This document shows, in pieces, positions 43,990 to 50,520 of a stretch of DNA of 64,000 nt. Under the pieces are notes generated by a model. That model was not told the origin of the DNA. It saw only the letters and a list, made by a program, of their open reading frames with translations, and ran no database searches. Made by a program: the position numbers and the translations under genes. Location: positions 806,001 to 870,000 of the forward strand of contig NZ_JAUFPR010000001.1 of NCBI RefSeq assembly GCF_030409325.1. The letters are read 5' to 3'. The stretch comes from Mucilaginibacter aquaedulcis (GTDB lineage Bacteria; Bacteroidota; Bacteroidia; Sphingobacteriales; Sphingobacteriaceae). Within the stretch, counting starts at the first letter, position 1, and each line of letters starts with the position of its first letter.

Positions 43990-45318
43990 TTATTTTCCTT
44001 TTAGTTCTTGTTGATTGTTACCAGCTATATTGGCTTCGCTGGCCGGAGCAGGTTCTGCAATGAGTTCATCAAGCAGCTTGTTAAATTTCTTTTCGTAATC
44101 CTGGTAATACTTACCCGTAACTGTACCAGTGTACCCAGTGTATATTTCGCGCACATCGCCTTTTCTGTCAATAATGATTGTTGTGGGGAATGCAACAAAC
44201 TTATTCAGAGCAGGCAGCTTTTGCGATACCAGCTTTTTATCGGCTAACCCTCCGAAAACAATATCATACTGAATATTGTACTTCTCTTTCAGCTTGCCTA
44301 AAGTGTACTTGGCATATTCCAGGCTATCTTTCTGTTCAAAGCCAATGGCTATCGCTTCTACCCCACGGTTATGGTTTTTATTGAACCATGGCGACAGAAA
44401 TACTGTTTGATCTGTACAGTTAGGGCACCAGGTACCCACAATTTCAATGATGGTAACCTTGCCCTTGTACTTGTCATCACTTAATGATACAGGTTTACCA
44501 TTCAGATCAGGAAAAGTGAAGTCAAGCTTTTTGTAGCCTTCTTTGAGGTAAGTGAGTTTATAGGGATCGGGCAGCTCTGCTTTGTCATCCTTTACGGCAT
44601 CAAACTTGGTATTATCATAAATACCTGAACCTATTTCACCGCTTAAGGTGCCATCGGTATTGATTTTGCCTTTATAAATCTTAGGGCTTGGGCCTGTGAA
44701 ACCAGATAATTCAAACTCATCGCCCTGTACGGTTCCTTCAAGTTCGCGGCTATCGCCGGTTACCTGCATAATTACTCCTGTAAGTTTATTACCGGTTTGT
44801 TTTAAAACGGCAATTTTGTTTGGCACCTGATCTTTAGAATAAACCTTCAGCTCCCATTTCCCGGTCAGGTTAGCCGTTGGGGCAACATCTTTTCCGGGTT
44901 CAACAAAACGGTAAGTTTTACCGTACTCGGCAGTAAATGGCAGGGAGTTTCCCCTAAATCCCGGTACCAGGCTGCGGTATTCACCGCTTAGCGTTCCGTC
45001 ATCTTCTACTTTGGCAACAAGAGCAGCATCATAGGTATTCATTTTTATGAATACAGAGTCCTTACCTATCTGCTTTACGTGGAAATTGTCCCGGCGGCTT
45101 CCATTGATCAACGTAAATACAGCATGTTCGGCATCTTTACCCTTAAGCTCAAAATTGAAGGGAACTTTAGTTTCGGCAACGGTGAACACTCCCCGCCAAA
45201 CGCCTTGCCTAATGAATTTTACCGGTGGTTGTTTATCTGCAGCCAAAGCCGCTGCGCCACTGAATAACAGGCCTACAGACAGGCATTTAAATGATGTTAT
45301 AAGATTGATGGTTTTCAT
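43990..45318 (-). CDS. TlpA-like thiol-disulfide protein, copy 1
   Basis: The 442 residues have a signal peptide (LSVGLLFSGAAALAA). An N-terminal beta-rich half follows (about 30-265; RQGVWRGVFTVAETKVPFNFELKG and LSGEYRSLVPGFRGNSLPF). The C-terminal TlpA thioredoxin domain has EIVGTWCPNCTDQT (CPNC) and cis-Pro FVAFPTTIIIDRKG. It likely handles disulfides in the periplasm. It is a tandem paralogue of the next gene upstream, with most residues shared along the whole length, which indicates a local duplication. Only 28 nt separate the two. Confidence 0.9.
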   Translation of the reverse strand: MKTINLITSFKCLSVGLLFSGAAALAADKQPPVKFIRQGVWRGVFTVAETKVPFNFELKGKDAEHAVFTLINGSRRDNFHVKQIGKDSVFIKMNTYDAALVAKVEDDGTLSGEYRSLVPGFRGNSLPFTAEYGKTYRFVEPGKDVAPTANLTGKWELKVYSKDQVPNKIAVLKQTGNKLTGVIMQVTGDSRELEGTVQGDEFELSGFTGPSPKIYKGKINTDGTLSGEIGSGIYDNTKFDAVKDDKAELPDPYKLTYLKEGYKKLDFTFPDLNGKPVSLSDDKYKGKVTIIEIVGTWCPNCTDQTVFLSPWFNKNHNRGVEAIAIGFEQKDSLEYAKYTLGKLKEKYNIQYDIVFGGLADKKLVSQKLPALNKFVAFPTTIIIDRKGDVREIYTGYTGTVTGKYYQDYEKKFNKLLDELIAEPAPASEANIAGNNQQELKGK

Positions 45319-45346
45319 TTGATGATTGTATAAAATCAGTTAATAA

Positions 45347-46663
45347 TTAATTTCCCTGGTGATTGGTATCGGCAACCGCGGCAGATTCCGGTGCCGGTTC
45401 GGCTATCAGTTCGTCAAGCAGCTTGTTGAATTTCTTTTCGTAATCTTCATGGTATTTACCTGTTACCGTACCAGTATAACCGGTATAAATCTCCCTCACA
45501 TCGCCTTTTCTGTCAATGATGATGGTTGTAGGGAAGGCAATGAATTTATTCAAGGCAGGTAGCTTTTGTGATACAAGTTTTTTATCGGCCAGGCCCCCAA
45601 ATGCGATATCGTAATTGATCGCATATTTCTCTTTCAGCTTGCCTAAAGTATATTTGGCATAATCCAGGCTGTCCTTTTGTTCAAAACCCAGGGCAATGGC
45701 CTCTACCCCACGGTGATGATTCTTATTGAACCATGGTGAAAGAAACACGGTTTGATCGGTACAGTTAGGGCACCAGGTACCTATGATCTCCACAATAACT
45801 ACCTTGCCTTTGTATTTGTTATCACTCAGAGAAACCTGTTTACCATCAATACCCGGGAAGGAGAAATCAAGCTTTTTGTACCCTTCTTTCAGGAAGGTAA
45901 GCTTATAAGGATCAGGCAATTCCACATCGGCTTTTTTGGCGGCATCAAACTTGAGGTTTTTATAGATACCAAAGCCTTCTTCTCCGCTGATAGACCCATC
46001 CTCGTTGATCTTACCTTTAATAATGAAAGGGCTTGGGCCTGTAAAACCGCTTAATGCAAACTCATCGCCTTGTACGGTACCTTCCAATTCGCGTGTATCA
46101 CCAACAACGGTCATGACAACACCTGTGAGTTTGTTACCGTTTTGTTTTAGCAGGGCAATAGATGCAGGGACGGCTTCTTTACTATAGGTTTTTATCTCCC
46201 ATTTTCCGGTAAGATCAGCTTTAGGAGCTACGTCTTTACCCGGTTCTACAAAGCGATAGGTTTTACCGTACTCTGCGGTAAAAGGCAAGGAATTACCTCT
46301 GAAACCCGGTACCAGACTCCGGTATTCTCCACTCAGCGAGCCATCATCTTCAATTTTGGCTACCAGAGCCGCATCGTAAGTGTTCATTTTAATATATACC
46401 GAATCGGCACCTATTGATTTTACATGAAAATTGTCGCGACGGCTGCCATTGATCAGCGTAAACACCGCGTGCTCAGCATCTTTGCCTTTGAGCTCAAAAT
46501 TGAAGGGAACCTTTGATTCGCTTACGGTAAATTCACCGCGCCATTTACCTTCTTTAATAAATTTTGGTTTAGGAGTTTCGTGGGCCGATAATATTCCTGC
46601 GCCGCTAAACAGCAAAGCAGCGGTGAGCAGCCTGGTTTTGGTTAAGTAGTTGATAGCTTTCAT
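45347..46663 (-). CDS. TlpA-like thiol-disulfide protein, copy 2
   Basis: The 438-residue protein has the same layout as copy 1: a signal peptide (TRLLTAALLFSGAGILSA), the beta-rich half beginning IKEGKWRGEFTVSESKVPFNF, and a TlpA domain with EIIGTWCPNCTDQT and FIAFPTTIIID. The copies diverge mainly at the signal peptide and the extreme C terminus. This is the first structural gene behind the leader that carries a SAM-I-like RNA and a Cys-Cys-Cys upstream ORF, so its expression may respond to sulfur amino acids. Confidence 0.9.
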   Translation of the reverse strand: MKAINYLTKTRLLTAALLFSGAGILSAHETPKPKFIKEGKWRGEFTVSESKVPFNFELKGKDAEHAVFTLINGSRRDNFHVKSIGADSVYIKMNTYDAALVAKIEDDGSLSGEYRSLVPGFRGNSLPFTAEYGKTYRFVEPGKDVAPKADLTGKWEIKTYSKEAVPASIALLKQNGNKLTGVVMTVVGDTRELEGTVQGDEFALSGFTGPSPFIIKGKINEDGSISGEEGFGIYKNLKFDAAKKADVELPDPYKLTFLKEGYKKLDFSFPGIDGKQVSLSDNKYKGKVVIVEIIGTWCPNCTDQTVFLSPWFNKNHHRGVEAIALGFEQKDSLDYAKYTLGKLKEKYAINYDIAFGGLADKKLVSQKLPALNKFIAFPTTIIIDRKGDVREIYTGYTGTVTGKYHEDYEKKFNKLLDELIAEPAPESAAVADTNHQGN

Positions 46664-46783
46664 TTCGTATAAGTTTTAATTGTTATTGATTGATGGAATG
46701 CCTGAAAAATTTGGGCATAAGTTTTCCATTAGGCTTCATAAGCCTTTTAAAAAAACGTTATAAAATTTCAGGGCTAATGGCTG
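46664..46783 (-). promoter_or_regulatory. Leader segment with mutually exclusive pairings before the TlpA-like genes
   Basis: Just after the Cys-rich ORF, CCATTAG (46780-46774, minus) can pair with CTAATGG (46732-46726). The latter overlaps a hairpin AGGCTT-ATG-AAGCCT (46745-46731). GCCCTGAAATTT-like and AAATTTTTCAGGC-like segments also match. Exclusive folds of this kind would suit attenuation, but no clean terminator with a T tract in the minus direction was found. Confidence 0.35.
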
Positions 46784-46873
46784 TTAAAACCAGAAAACAT
46801 ACTGAACCATACAACAACATCGTTTGATGGCTGCACGTTGTACCGGAGAATGATGAGTAACAAATGTGTTCAT
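46784..46873 (-). CDS. Cys-rich upstream ORF (29 codons, Arg-Cys-Cys-Cys-Met)
   Basis: ATG 46873 to TAA 46784 encodes 29 residues beginning MNTFVTHHSPVQRAAIKR, with Cys19-Cys20-Cys21 and ending VQYVFWF. It lies 120 nt before the TlpA-like pair and 13 nt after the 3' strand of the SAM-I-like aptamer. It is too short and too Cys-focused for a usual enzyme. I read it as a leader peptide whose Cys codons make translation sensitive to charged tRNA-Cys. Poly-cysteine leader ORFs acting as cysteine-responsive attenuators are known in mycobacteria; the role here is inferred. Confidence 0.6.
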   Translation of the reverse strand: MNTFVTHHSPVQRAAIKRCCCMVQYVFWF

Positions 46874-46885
46874 GACTTTTAGTTA

Positions 46886-46996
46886 ATTTATATTCCGGCG
46901 GCACTATGCTACCGGAAAAAGTTTAGCACTTATTCCAGACTGCTGAAAAGTTGCTATAAGATCATCGAGACTTCCTCTCCCTTATTCTTTATAAAT
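46886..46996 (-). ncRNA. SAM-I (S-box)-like riboswitch aptamer
   Basis: On the minus strand all SAM-I parts occur in order. P1 is ATTTATA (46996-46990) with TATAAAT (46892-46886), followed by J1/2 AAGA. P2a is ATAAG/CTTAT. The kink-turn bulges are GGA and GATGAT around P2b GAG-GAAGT-CTC. P3 is AGCAACTT with AAGTGCT, including the characteristic bulged A of GCAAC/GUGC. J3/4 AAACTTT is complementary to the P2b loop GAAGT (pseudoknot, one G-U). P4 is TTCCGG/CCGGAA, abutting P1. The spacing equals that of the classic SAM-I aptamer. I judged this by eye only. Confidence 0.75.
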
Positions 46997-47030
46997 CAAC
47001 TAATTAATGGTGGGGTTAATTAGAATGGTG

Positions 47031-47060
47031 TAAAGATAATAATAAATATGATAAATACAA
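47031..47060 (-). promoter_or_regulatory. Promoter of the TlpA-like block
   Basis: On the minus strand a -33 TTG (47060-47058) and a -7 TATCTTTA (47038-47031, 7/8 of TAnnTTTG) are separated by exactly 19 nt. The predicted start lies about 30 nt before the SAM-I-like aptamer. The shared 19-bp motif abuts the -33 box. Confidence 0.7.
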
Positions 47061-47062
47061 TA

Positions 47063-47081
47063 AAATCTATAGATTAAGTAG
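47063..47081 (-). promoter_or_regulatory. Shared 19-bp motif, site 1 (CTACTTAATCTATAGATTT)
   Basis: The site is directly upstream of the -33 box of the TlpA promoter. It matches the working consensus CTACTAAATCTATAGATTT at 18 of 19 positions and contains the palindrome AATCTATAGATT. Confidence 0.5.
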
Positions 47082-47134
47082 TAATTATTTAAAAAATGTA
47101 TGTTTTTAACAAATTATTATCTTGTAAACGATAA

Positions 47135-47207
47135 ACATCCTGGACTGTACAGCACACGCCTGATTTACCACCATAGCAAAGCAACGCACTTAGTACAGCC
47201 AGGATGT
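47135..47207. repeat. 15-16-bp inverted repeat with 42-nt loop
   Basis: ACATCCTGGACTGTAC (47135-47150) matches the complement of 47193-47207 with a single bulged base. It lies between a small Cys-rich ORF and the TlpA promoter. No gene is seen inside the loop. Its role is unknown; it could end transcripts from the DsbD-alpha side. Confidence 0.6.
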
Positions 47208-47253
47208 ATATCATAACTGATATTTTCAAACCTGGAGATGTAAAGGCATTTTT

Positions 47254-47334
47254 TTACTGATTGCAGTAACAACAGAAAAAGGCGCCACCATTCTGTTTAC
47301 AGGTGTTGATTATTGGGTTGGTGATTGAACTCAT
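47254..47334 (-). CDS. Small Cys-containing ORF (26 codons)
   Basis: ATG 47334 to TAA 47254 encodes 26 residues with Cys12, Cys21, Cys22 and Cys24 (ending AFFCCYCNQ). It lies 71 nt after the DsbD-alpha-like gene on the same strand and before an inverted repeat. It may be a further Cys leader peptide, a small secreted or metal-binding peptide, or chance. No homologue is recognised. Confidence 0.35.
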   Translation of the reverse strand: MSSITNPIINTCKQNGGAFFCCYCNQ

Positions 47335-47405
47335 GATATATTTAAAAACTACACGCAGTTTAATTGGTGGCTATCAACTGCATGGATGGTTAGGTATTTA
47401 GTACT

Positions 47406-47852
47406 TTATTTTACAGGTATATTAAATTCAACATCATCTGGCGGCAGGCACTGTTTGGCATTGCAAACCATAAAATTAATAGTTCCTTTAACAGTAGTTT
47501 GCCCGGCTTTGAGCTTTATCTTTTGCTGAAAGGTAACAGCCTGCTCAAAATATTGCACATTCATGCTAAATGATTTTTCATATTCGCTAATCGGCTTAGG
47601 CTCGATTGTACTACCCTCTAAAATGTAATCGTCGTTTTTTTCAAACTTTAATGTGGTTTTAATCGGGCCGCCATCAGCAACATGCTGAGAGTAAATGTGC
47701 CAGCCCTTGTCAATTGTAGCCCTGATCAATAAAACAGCCTGCTCCTTATCAATTCTTTTTGAAGCATATGACCATTTTACAGGAGTAAGTATTTGAGAGA
47801 AGGCGGCGCTACAAAGAGTAATACAGATAGCTGTTAGTATAATTTTTTTCAT
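47406..47852 (-). CDS. DsbD alpha-domain-like exported protein
   Basis: The 148 residues consist of a signal peptide (IILTAICITLCSAAFSQ) and a single immunoglobulin-like domain. VLLIRATIDKGWHIYSQHV resembles the start of the DsbD N-terminal domain. The C-terminal CNAKQCLPPDDVEFNIPV carries its two redox cysteines. In DsbD this domain passes electrons from the membrane domain to periplasmic thioredoxin-like partners. Here it is free-standing, so it may relay reductant to the TlpA-like proteins encoded just downstream. A Cys-rich upstream ORF precedes it. Confidence 0.85.
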   Translation of the reverse strand: MKKIILTAICITLCSAAFSQILTPVKWSYASKRIDKEQAVLLIRATIDKGWHIYSQHVADGGPIKTTLKFEKNDDYILEGSTIEPKPISEYEKSFSMNVQYFEQAVTFQQKIKLKAGQTTVKGTINFMVCNAKQCLPPDDVEFNIPVK

Positions 47853-47916
47853 AAGGTTAATGGTTTGTAACGTGTGGTTTAGTTATTGCAGATGATGTTT
47901 ATTTAAAACACGCTGA

Positions 47917-47988
47917 TCAACAACATAGCCAAAGGGTGCTACAATGTGACTTGAAAATGCGGGCAGGGTTGCAGGAGAAAGTATTCAT
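47917..47988 (-). CDS. Cys-rich upstream ORF (23 codons, ends Leu-Cys-Cys)
   Basis: ATG 47988 to TGA 47917 encodes 23 residues beginning MNTFSCNPARIF, with Cys6, Cys16, Cys22 and Cys23; the last two are the final codons. It is in the leader of the DsbD-alpha-like gene, 64 nt before its ATG. Both this peptide and the 29-codon one start MNTF. I interpret it as a cysteine-sensing leader peptide, by analogy only. Confidence 0.5.
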   Translation of the reverse strand: MNTFSCNPARIFKSHCSTLWLCC

Positions 47989-48049
47989 TTATTAATTCAT
48001 TAGATTCAACTTGTTTAAATTTTGAACAAGCATTGTAAGTGTATGATGA

Positions 48050-48089
48050 CAAATATATAATTAATCTATTAAATCCATAGACTTTATAG
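48050..48089 (-). promoter_or_regulatory. Candidate promoter and shared motif, site 2, before the DsbD-alpha gene
   Basis: The -7 box TATATTTG (48057-48050, minus; exact TAnnTTTG) has the shared motif CTATAAAGTCTATGGATTT (48089-48071; 15 of 19 to consensus) over the -33 position. No TTG is seen at -33, so an activator may be needed. Confidence 0.5.
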
Positions 48090-48093
48090 TAAT

Positions 48094-49257
48094 TTAATTT
48101 TTAATTAGCTTTTTATCAAAATCAATGAATAGGTTAGCCTTGTCATTTGCATCATATGTTTCGCCTTTAATAATGCTTTGCCCGGTTGTAGCCGGATTGT
48201 TCCCATGACCTAAAGGCCATGAACCGCTGGCGTTTGAAACGCCAAAACCGGCATAACCTGCAGCTTTCAGGGCAAAATCGGTACAGTTGTTTTTGGATAA
48301 ATGGTATTCCAGTCCATCATAATCTTTAGTGAGGCGCAGGATATTATCAAATCGCTTTTTAGAAATGAACTTACCCATAACCTCGTCCCATTTGTGGCCG
48401 TTATCGTTTTTAAACGTACCCGAGCAGGAGGGATCCCATGGTGTAGCAGAAAACAGGTTATCTTTATGCGGATAAAACCCAAAGGAAATTGAAACTGATG
48501 TTGAATCGGTATTATATTTAATGAGCGTAATAAACGTGTGCCCGGTATTGCTTAGTTTAAAAACTTTGCCCTTGCCGGGCACAGGTTGCTTTACATGAAA
48601 AAGCAACGCGTAGGCAACGGCCTTTTTACCATCGTTAAATGTATTGATGATACGGTCATAAGTTATGGCTTTGCTCTTGATCTCCCGCTTATCATTTAAT
48701 CCAGCCGGATCAGGCTCATTCACAAATACCGAATCGTCCTGGGTATTTAAATCTAAATATGCATTCTTATAGTCGGGAAGTTCCAGCTTTATATTATTCC
48801 TGAGCGAGTCCGTAATTTCCACCGATTTTGTTTCCCTTTCTGATTCGGGTTTATCCTTATACTGCAGTGTTTTAAAGAAACATTTCATGGCCAGCGGATA
48901 CATACGCAGGCGGGCAAACATATTGGCAAGTCCGTAATAAAGCCTTACCCTTGATTGATTATAATTTATCTGGTTATTATCTGCTGAAATATTTATCAGG
49001 TAAGCCATCAACGCCTTCCGCTCCTGCCTGCTGCTTAAATGGGTTTCCATATTTTCCAGCAGGTTAGCATTATTCATGGTTGTTACTGTAGGCGATCTAT
49101 TTTCGTCGGGCAGTGAGGTACTGAACTCAGCGGTATCTAATAATTTAGGTTCATAGTGCACAGCAGCCGATAACTGGGCATGCCCGGGCAATCCATAAAA
49201 AATAAAGGCTATAATGGCAAACGCCCTAAATAAGGGTGATATACGAAGCGAAATCAT
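48094..49257 (-). CDS. Exported protein with papain-like (His/Asn-Cys) C-terminal domain
   Basis: ATG 49257 gives 387 residues; the longer frame to 49347 begins in a CAA-repeat tract. A signal peptide (FRAFAIIAFIFYGLPGHAQ) is followed by a helical region with a short TPR-like segment (YYGLANMFARLRMYPLAMKCFFKTL). A C-terminal domain has His in SNTGHTFITLIKY and Cys in LSKNNCTDFALKAAGY. The order His then Asn-Cys is that of circularly permuted papain-like/NlpC-P60-type domains (YiiX, LRAT). A peptidase or acyltransferase is plausible. I do not recognise the exact family. Confidence 0.6.
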   Translation of the reverse strand: MISLRISPLFRAFAIIAFIFYGLPGHAQLSAAVHYEPKLLDTAEFSTSLPDENRSPTVTTMNNANLLENMETHLSSRQERKALMAYLINISADNNQINYNQSRVRLYYGLANMFARLRMYPLAMKCFFKTLQYKDKPESERETKSVEITDSLRNNIKLELPDYKNAYLDLNTQDDSVFVNEPDPAGLNDKREIKSKAITYDRIINTFNDGKKAVAYALLFHVKQPVPGKGKVFKLSNTGHTFITLIKYNTDSTSVSISFGFYPHKDNLFSATPWDPSCSGTFKNDNGHKWDEVMGKFISKKRFDNILRLTKDYDGLEYHLSKNNCTDFALKAAGYAGFGVSNASGSWPLGHGNNPATTGQSIIKGETYDANDKANLFIDFDKKLIKN

Positions 49258-49410
49258 GAATAAGGGTATTAAGGTGGATTTATTTAACGGGTTATTATAA
49301 ACAATACGGGGGGACTTGTTTATCTGTAACAACAACAATAACAACAACCTAAAAAATGACGATGATGACCAGCGTTTTCCATATACTTACAAACGTAATA
49401 AGTTTTTAAA

Positions 49411-49429
49411 TAGTCTACAAGTTTAGTAG
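49411..49429. promoter_or_regulatory. Shared 19-bp motif, site 3
   Basis: CTACTAAACTTGTAGACTA (minus strand) matches the working consensus at 14 of 19 positions. It lies in the 229-nt divergent gap between the papain-like gene and the SDR gene. The inner CTAC/GTAG arms form an inverted repeat. Confidence 0.35.
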
Positions 49430-49486
49430 GGTATTTGTTAAACTTATTACCTTAGCCCGTAATTTAGGTAAAATGATCAATACCGA

Positions 49487-50263
49487 ATGAATGAATATGC
49501 TTTAATAACCGGTGCAAGTAAAGGCATTGGCAAATCAATGGCCTTATTACTTGCTCAAAAAGGCTACAACGTACTCCTGGTAGCTCGTTCTGCTGCCGAG
49601 CTGGAAAGCCTTGCCCTGCAAATAAAATCAGATTTTAAAGTTGAAGCTCTATATTTCGTGGTCGACCTATCCATTCCCGGATCAACTAAGCAAATTGCAG
49701 ATTGGTTCCGGCAGCTTTCGGTTTCACTATCCATCCTGATCAATAACGCGGGTTATGGTCTTTGGGGAAATTTTGACGAACTAAGCTTAACAGGGCAAGC
49801 CGCTATGATGCAGGTAAATATGAATGCAGCGGTGGAGTTATCTTATTATTTACTCCCTTCATTAAAACTTCAAAAGCAGGCTTATATACTTAATGTAAGT
49901 AGTACCGCCGCTTACCAGGCCGTACCTACCCTAACTACATATGCCGCAACCAAATCATTTATATTATCATTCAGCAGAGGGTTGCGGTATGAATTAAAGG
50001 ATACATCTGTTTCTGTCAGTTGCCTGAGCCCAGGCCCTACCGATACTAATTTTGCTCATCATGCCGGCATGGATGCCCTGGCCGATCTTGCGGCTAAATT
50101 CAATATGGCTCCTGATGCGGTTGCTGTTATTGGCATCAATGGCATGTTTAAGAAAAAGGCAGAGATTGTGCCCGGTTTTTTAAACAAGTTATCAGCTATG
50201 GCGGCCAGGCACAGCCCAAAAGCTTTGATTGAACGCGTTACAGCAGGCTTGTACAAACAATAA
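49487..50263 (+). CDS. SDR family oxidoreductase
   Basis: This is a 258-residue classical SDR. The cofactor motif is TGASKGIG, followed by ARSAAELE (Arg suggests NADP(H)), NNAGYGLWG, the catalytic Ser in NVSSTAAYQAVPTLT, and YAATK with Tyr/Lys. SPGPTDTNF follows. The C-terminal GFLNKLSAMAARHSPKALIERVT resembles the YqjQ/DltE-like group. It is divergent from the papain-like gene and is followed by the leader of the PhyH gene. The substrate is unknown. Confidence 0.9.
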   Translation: MNEYALITGASKGIGKSMALLLAQKGYNVLLVARSAAELESLALQIKSDFKVEALYFVVDLSIPGSTKQIADWFRQLSVSLSILINNAGYGLWGNFDELSLTGQAAMMQVNMNAAVELSYYLLPSLKLQKQAYILNVSSTAAYQAVPTLTTYAATKSFILSFSRGLRYELKDTSVSVSCLSPGPTDTNFAHHAGMDALADLAAKFNMAPDAVAVIGINGMFKKKAEIVPGFLNKLSAMAARHSPKALIERVTAGLYKQ

Positions 50264-50280
50264 ATTATTTTGGGCAAAGT

Positions 50281-50310
50281 TTGTTTAATTAAATTATTTA
50301 TCTACATTTG
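50281..50310 (+). promoter_or_regulatory. Promoter of the PhyH leader
   Basis: TTG (50281-50283) and TACATTTG (50303-50310, exact TAnnTTTG) are separated by exactly 19 nt, a full match to the Bacteroidota promoter consensus. The shared motif begins 7 nt further on, over the expected start of transcription. Confidence 0.8.
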
Positions 50311-50316
50311 AATAAT

Positions 50317-50335
50317 CTACTAAATAGATAGATAT
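50317..50335 (+). promoter_or_regulatory. Shared 19-bp motif, site 4 (CTACTAAATAGATAGATAT)
   Basis: The site matches the working consensus at 16 of 19 positions. It covers the predicted transcription start, the usual place for a repressor site. Confidence 0.5.
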
Positions 50336-50379
50336 AATATACATTGATTACTCAACAGCACATATCGCTTACTTTCCTG

Positions 50380-50427
50380 ATGCGAATGCCCCTATCACAA
50401 AGGGTCATGTGCAGCTGTTGTTGTTAA
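50380..50427 (+). CDS. Cys-rich upstream ORF MRMPLSQRVMCSCCC
   Basis: ATG 50380 to TAA 50425-50427 encodes MRMPLSQRVMCSCCC; a TTG at 50344 would extend it by 12 codons. Four of the last five residues are Cys. It lies between a strong promoter and the PhyH gene (ATG 50521). A small hairpin with T-rich tail follows 8 nt later. This order (promoter, codon-biased peptide, hairpin, gene) is that of an attenuator. The sensed signal would be cysteine supply; this is inference. Confidence 0.6.
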   Translation: MRMPLSQRVMCSCCC

Positions 50428-50435
50428 TCTCCCCC

Positions 50436-50455
50436 AGGACCATGTCCTCCTTTTA
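50436..50455 (+). terminator. Candidate attenuator hairpin after the Cys-rich ORF
   Basis: AGGAC-CAT-GTCCT (50436-50448) is followed by CCTTTTAATT. The stem is short (5 bp), so the terminator would be weak. Confidence 0.4.
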
Positions 50456-50520
50456 ATTACTGCTTTATGCGGTAAGCTATAATTCACACTTCTTTTTAAA
50501 GCTTTTTACAATATATTTTC

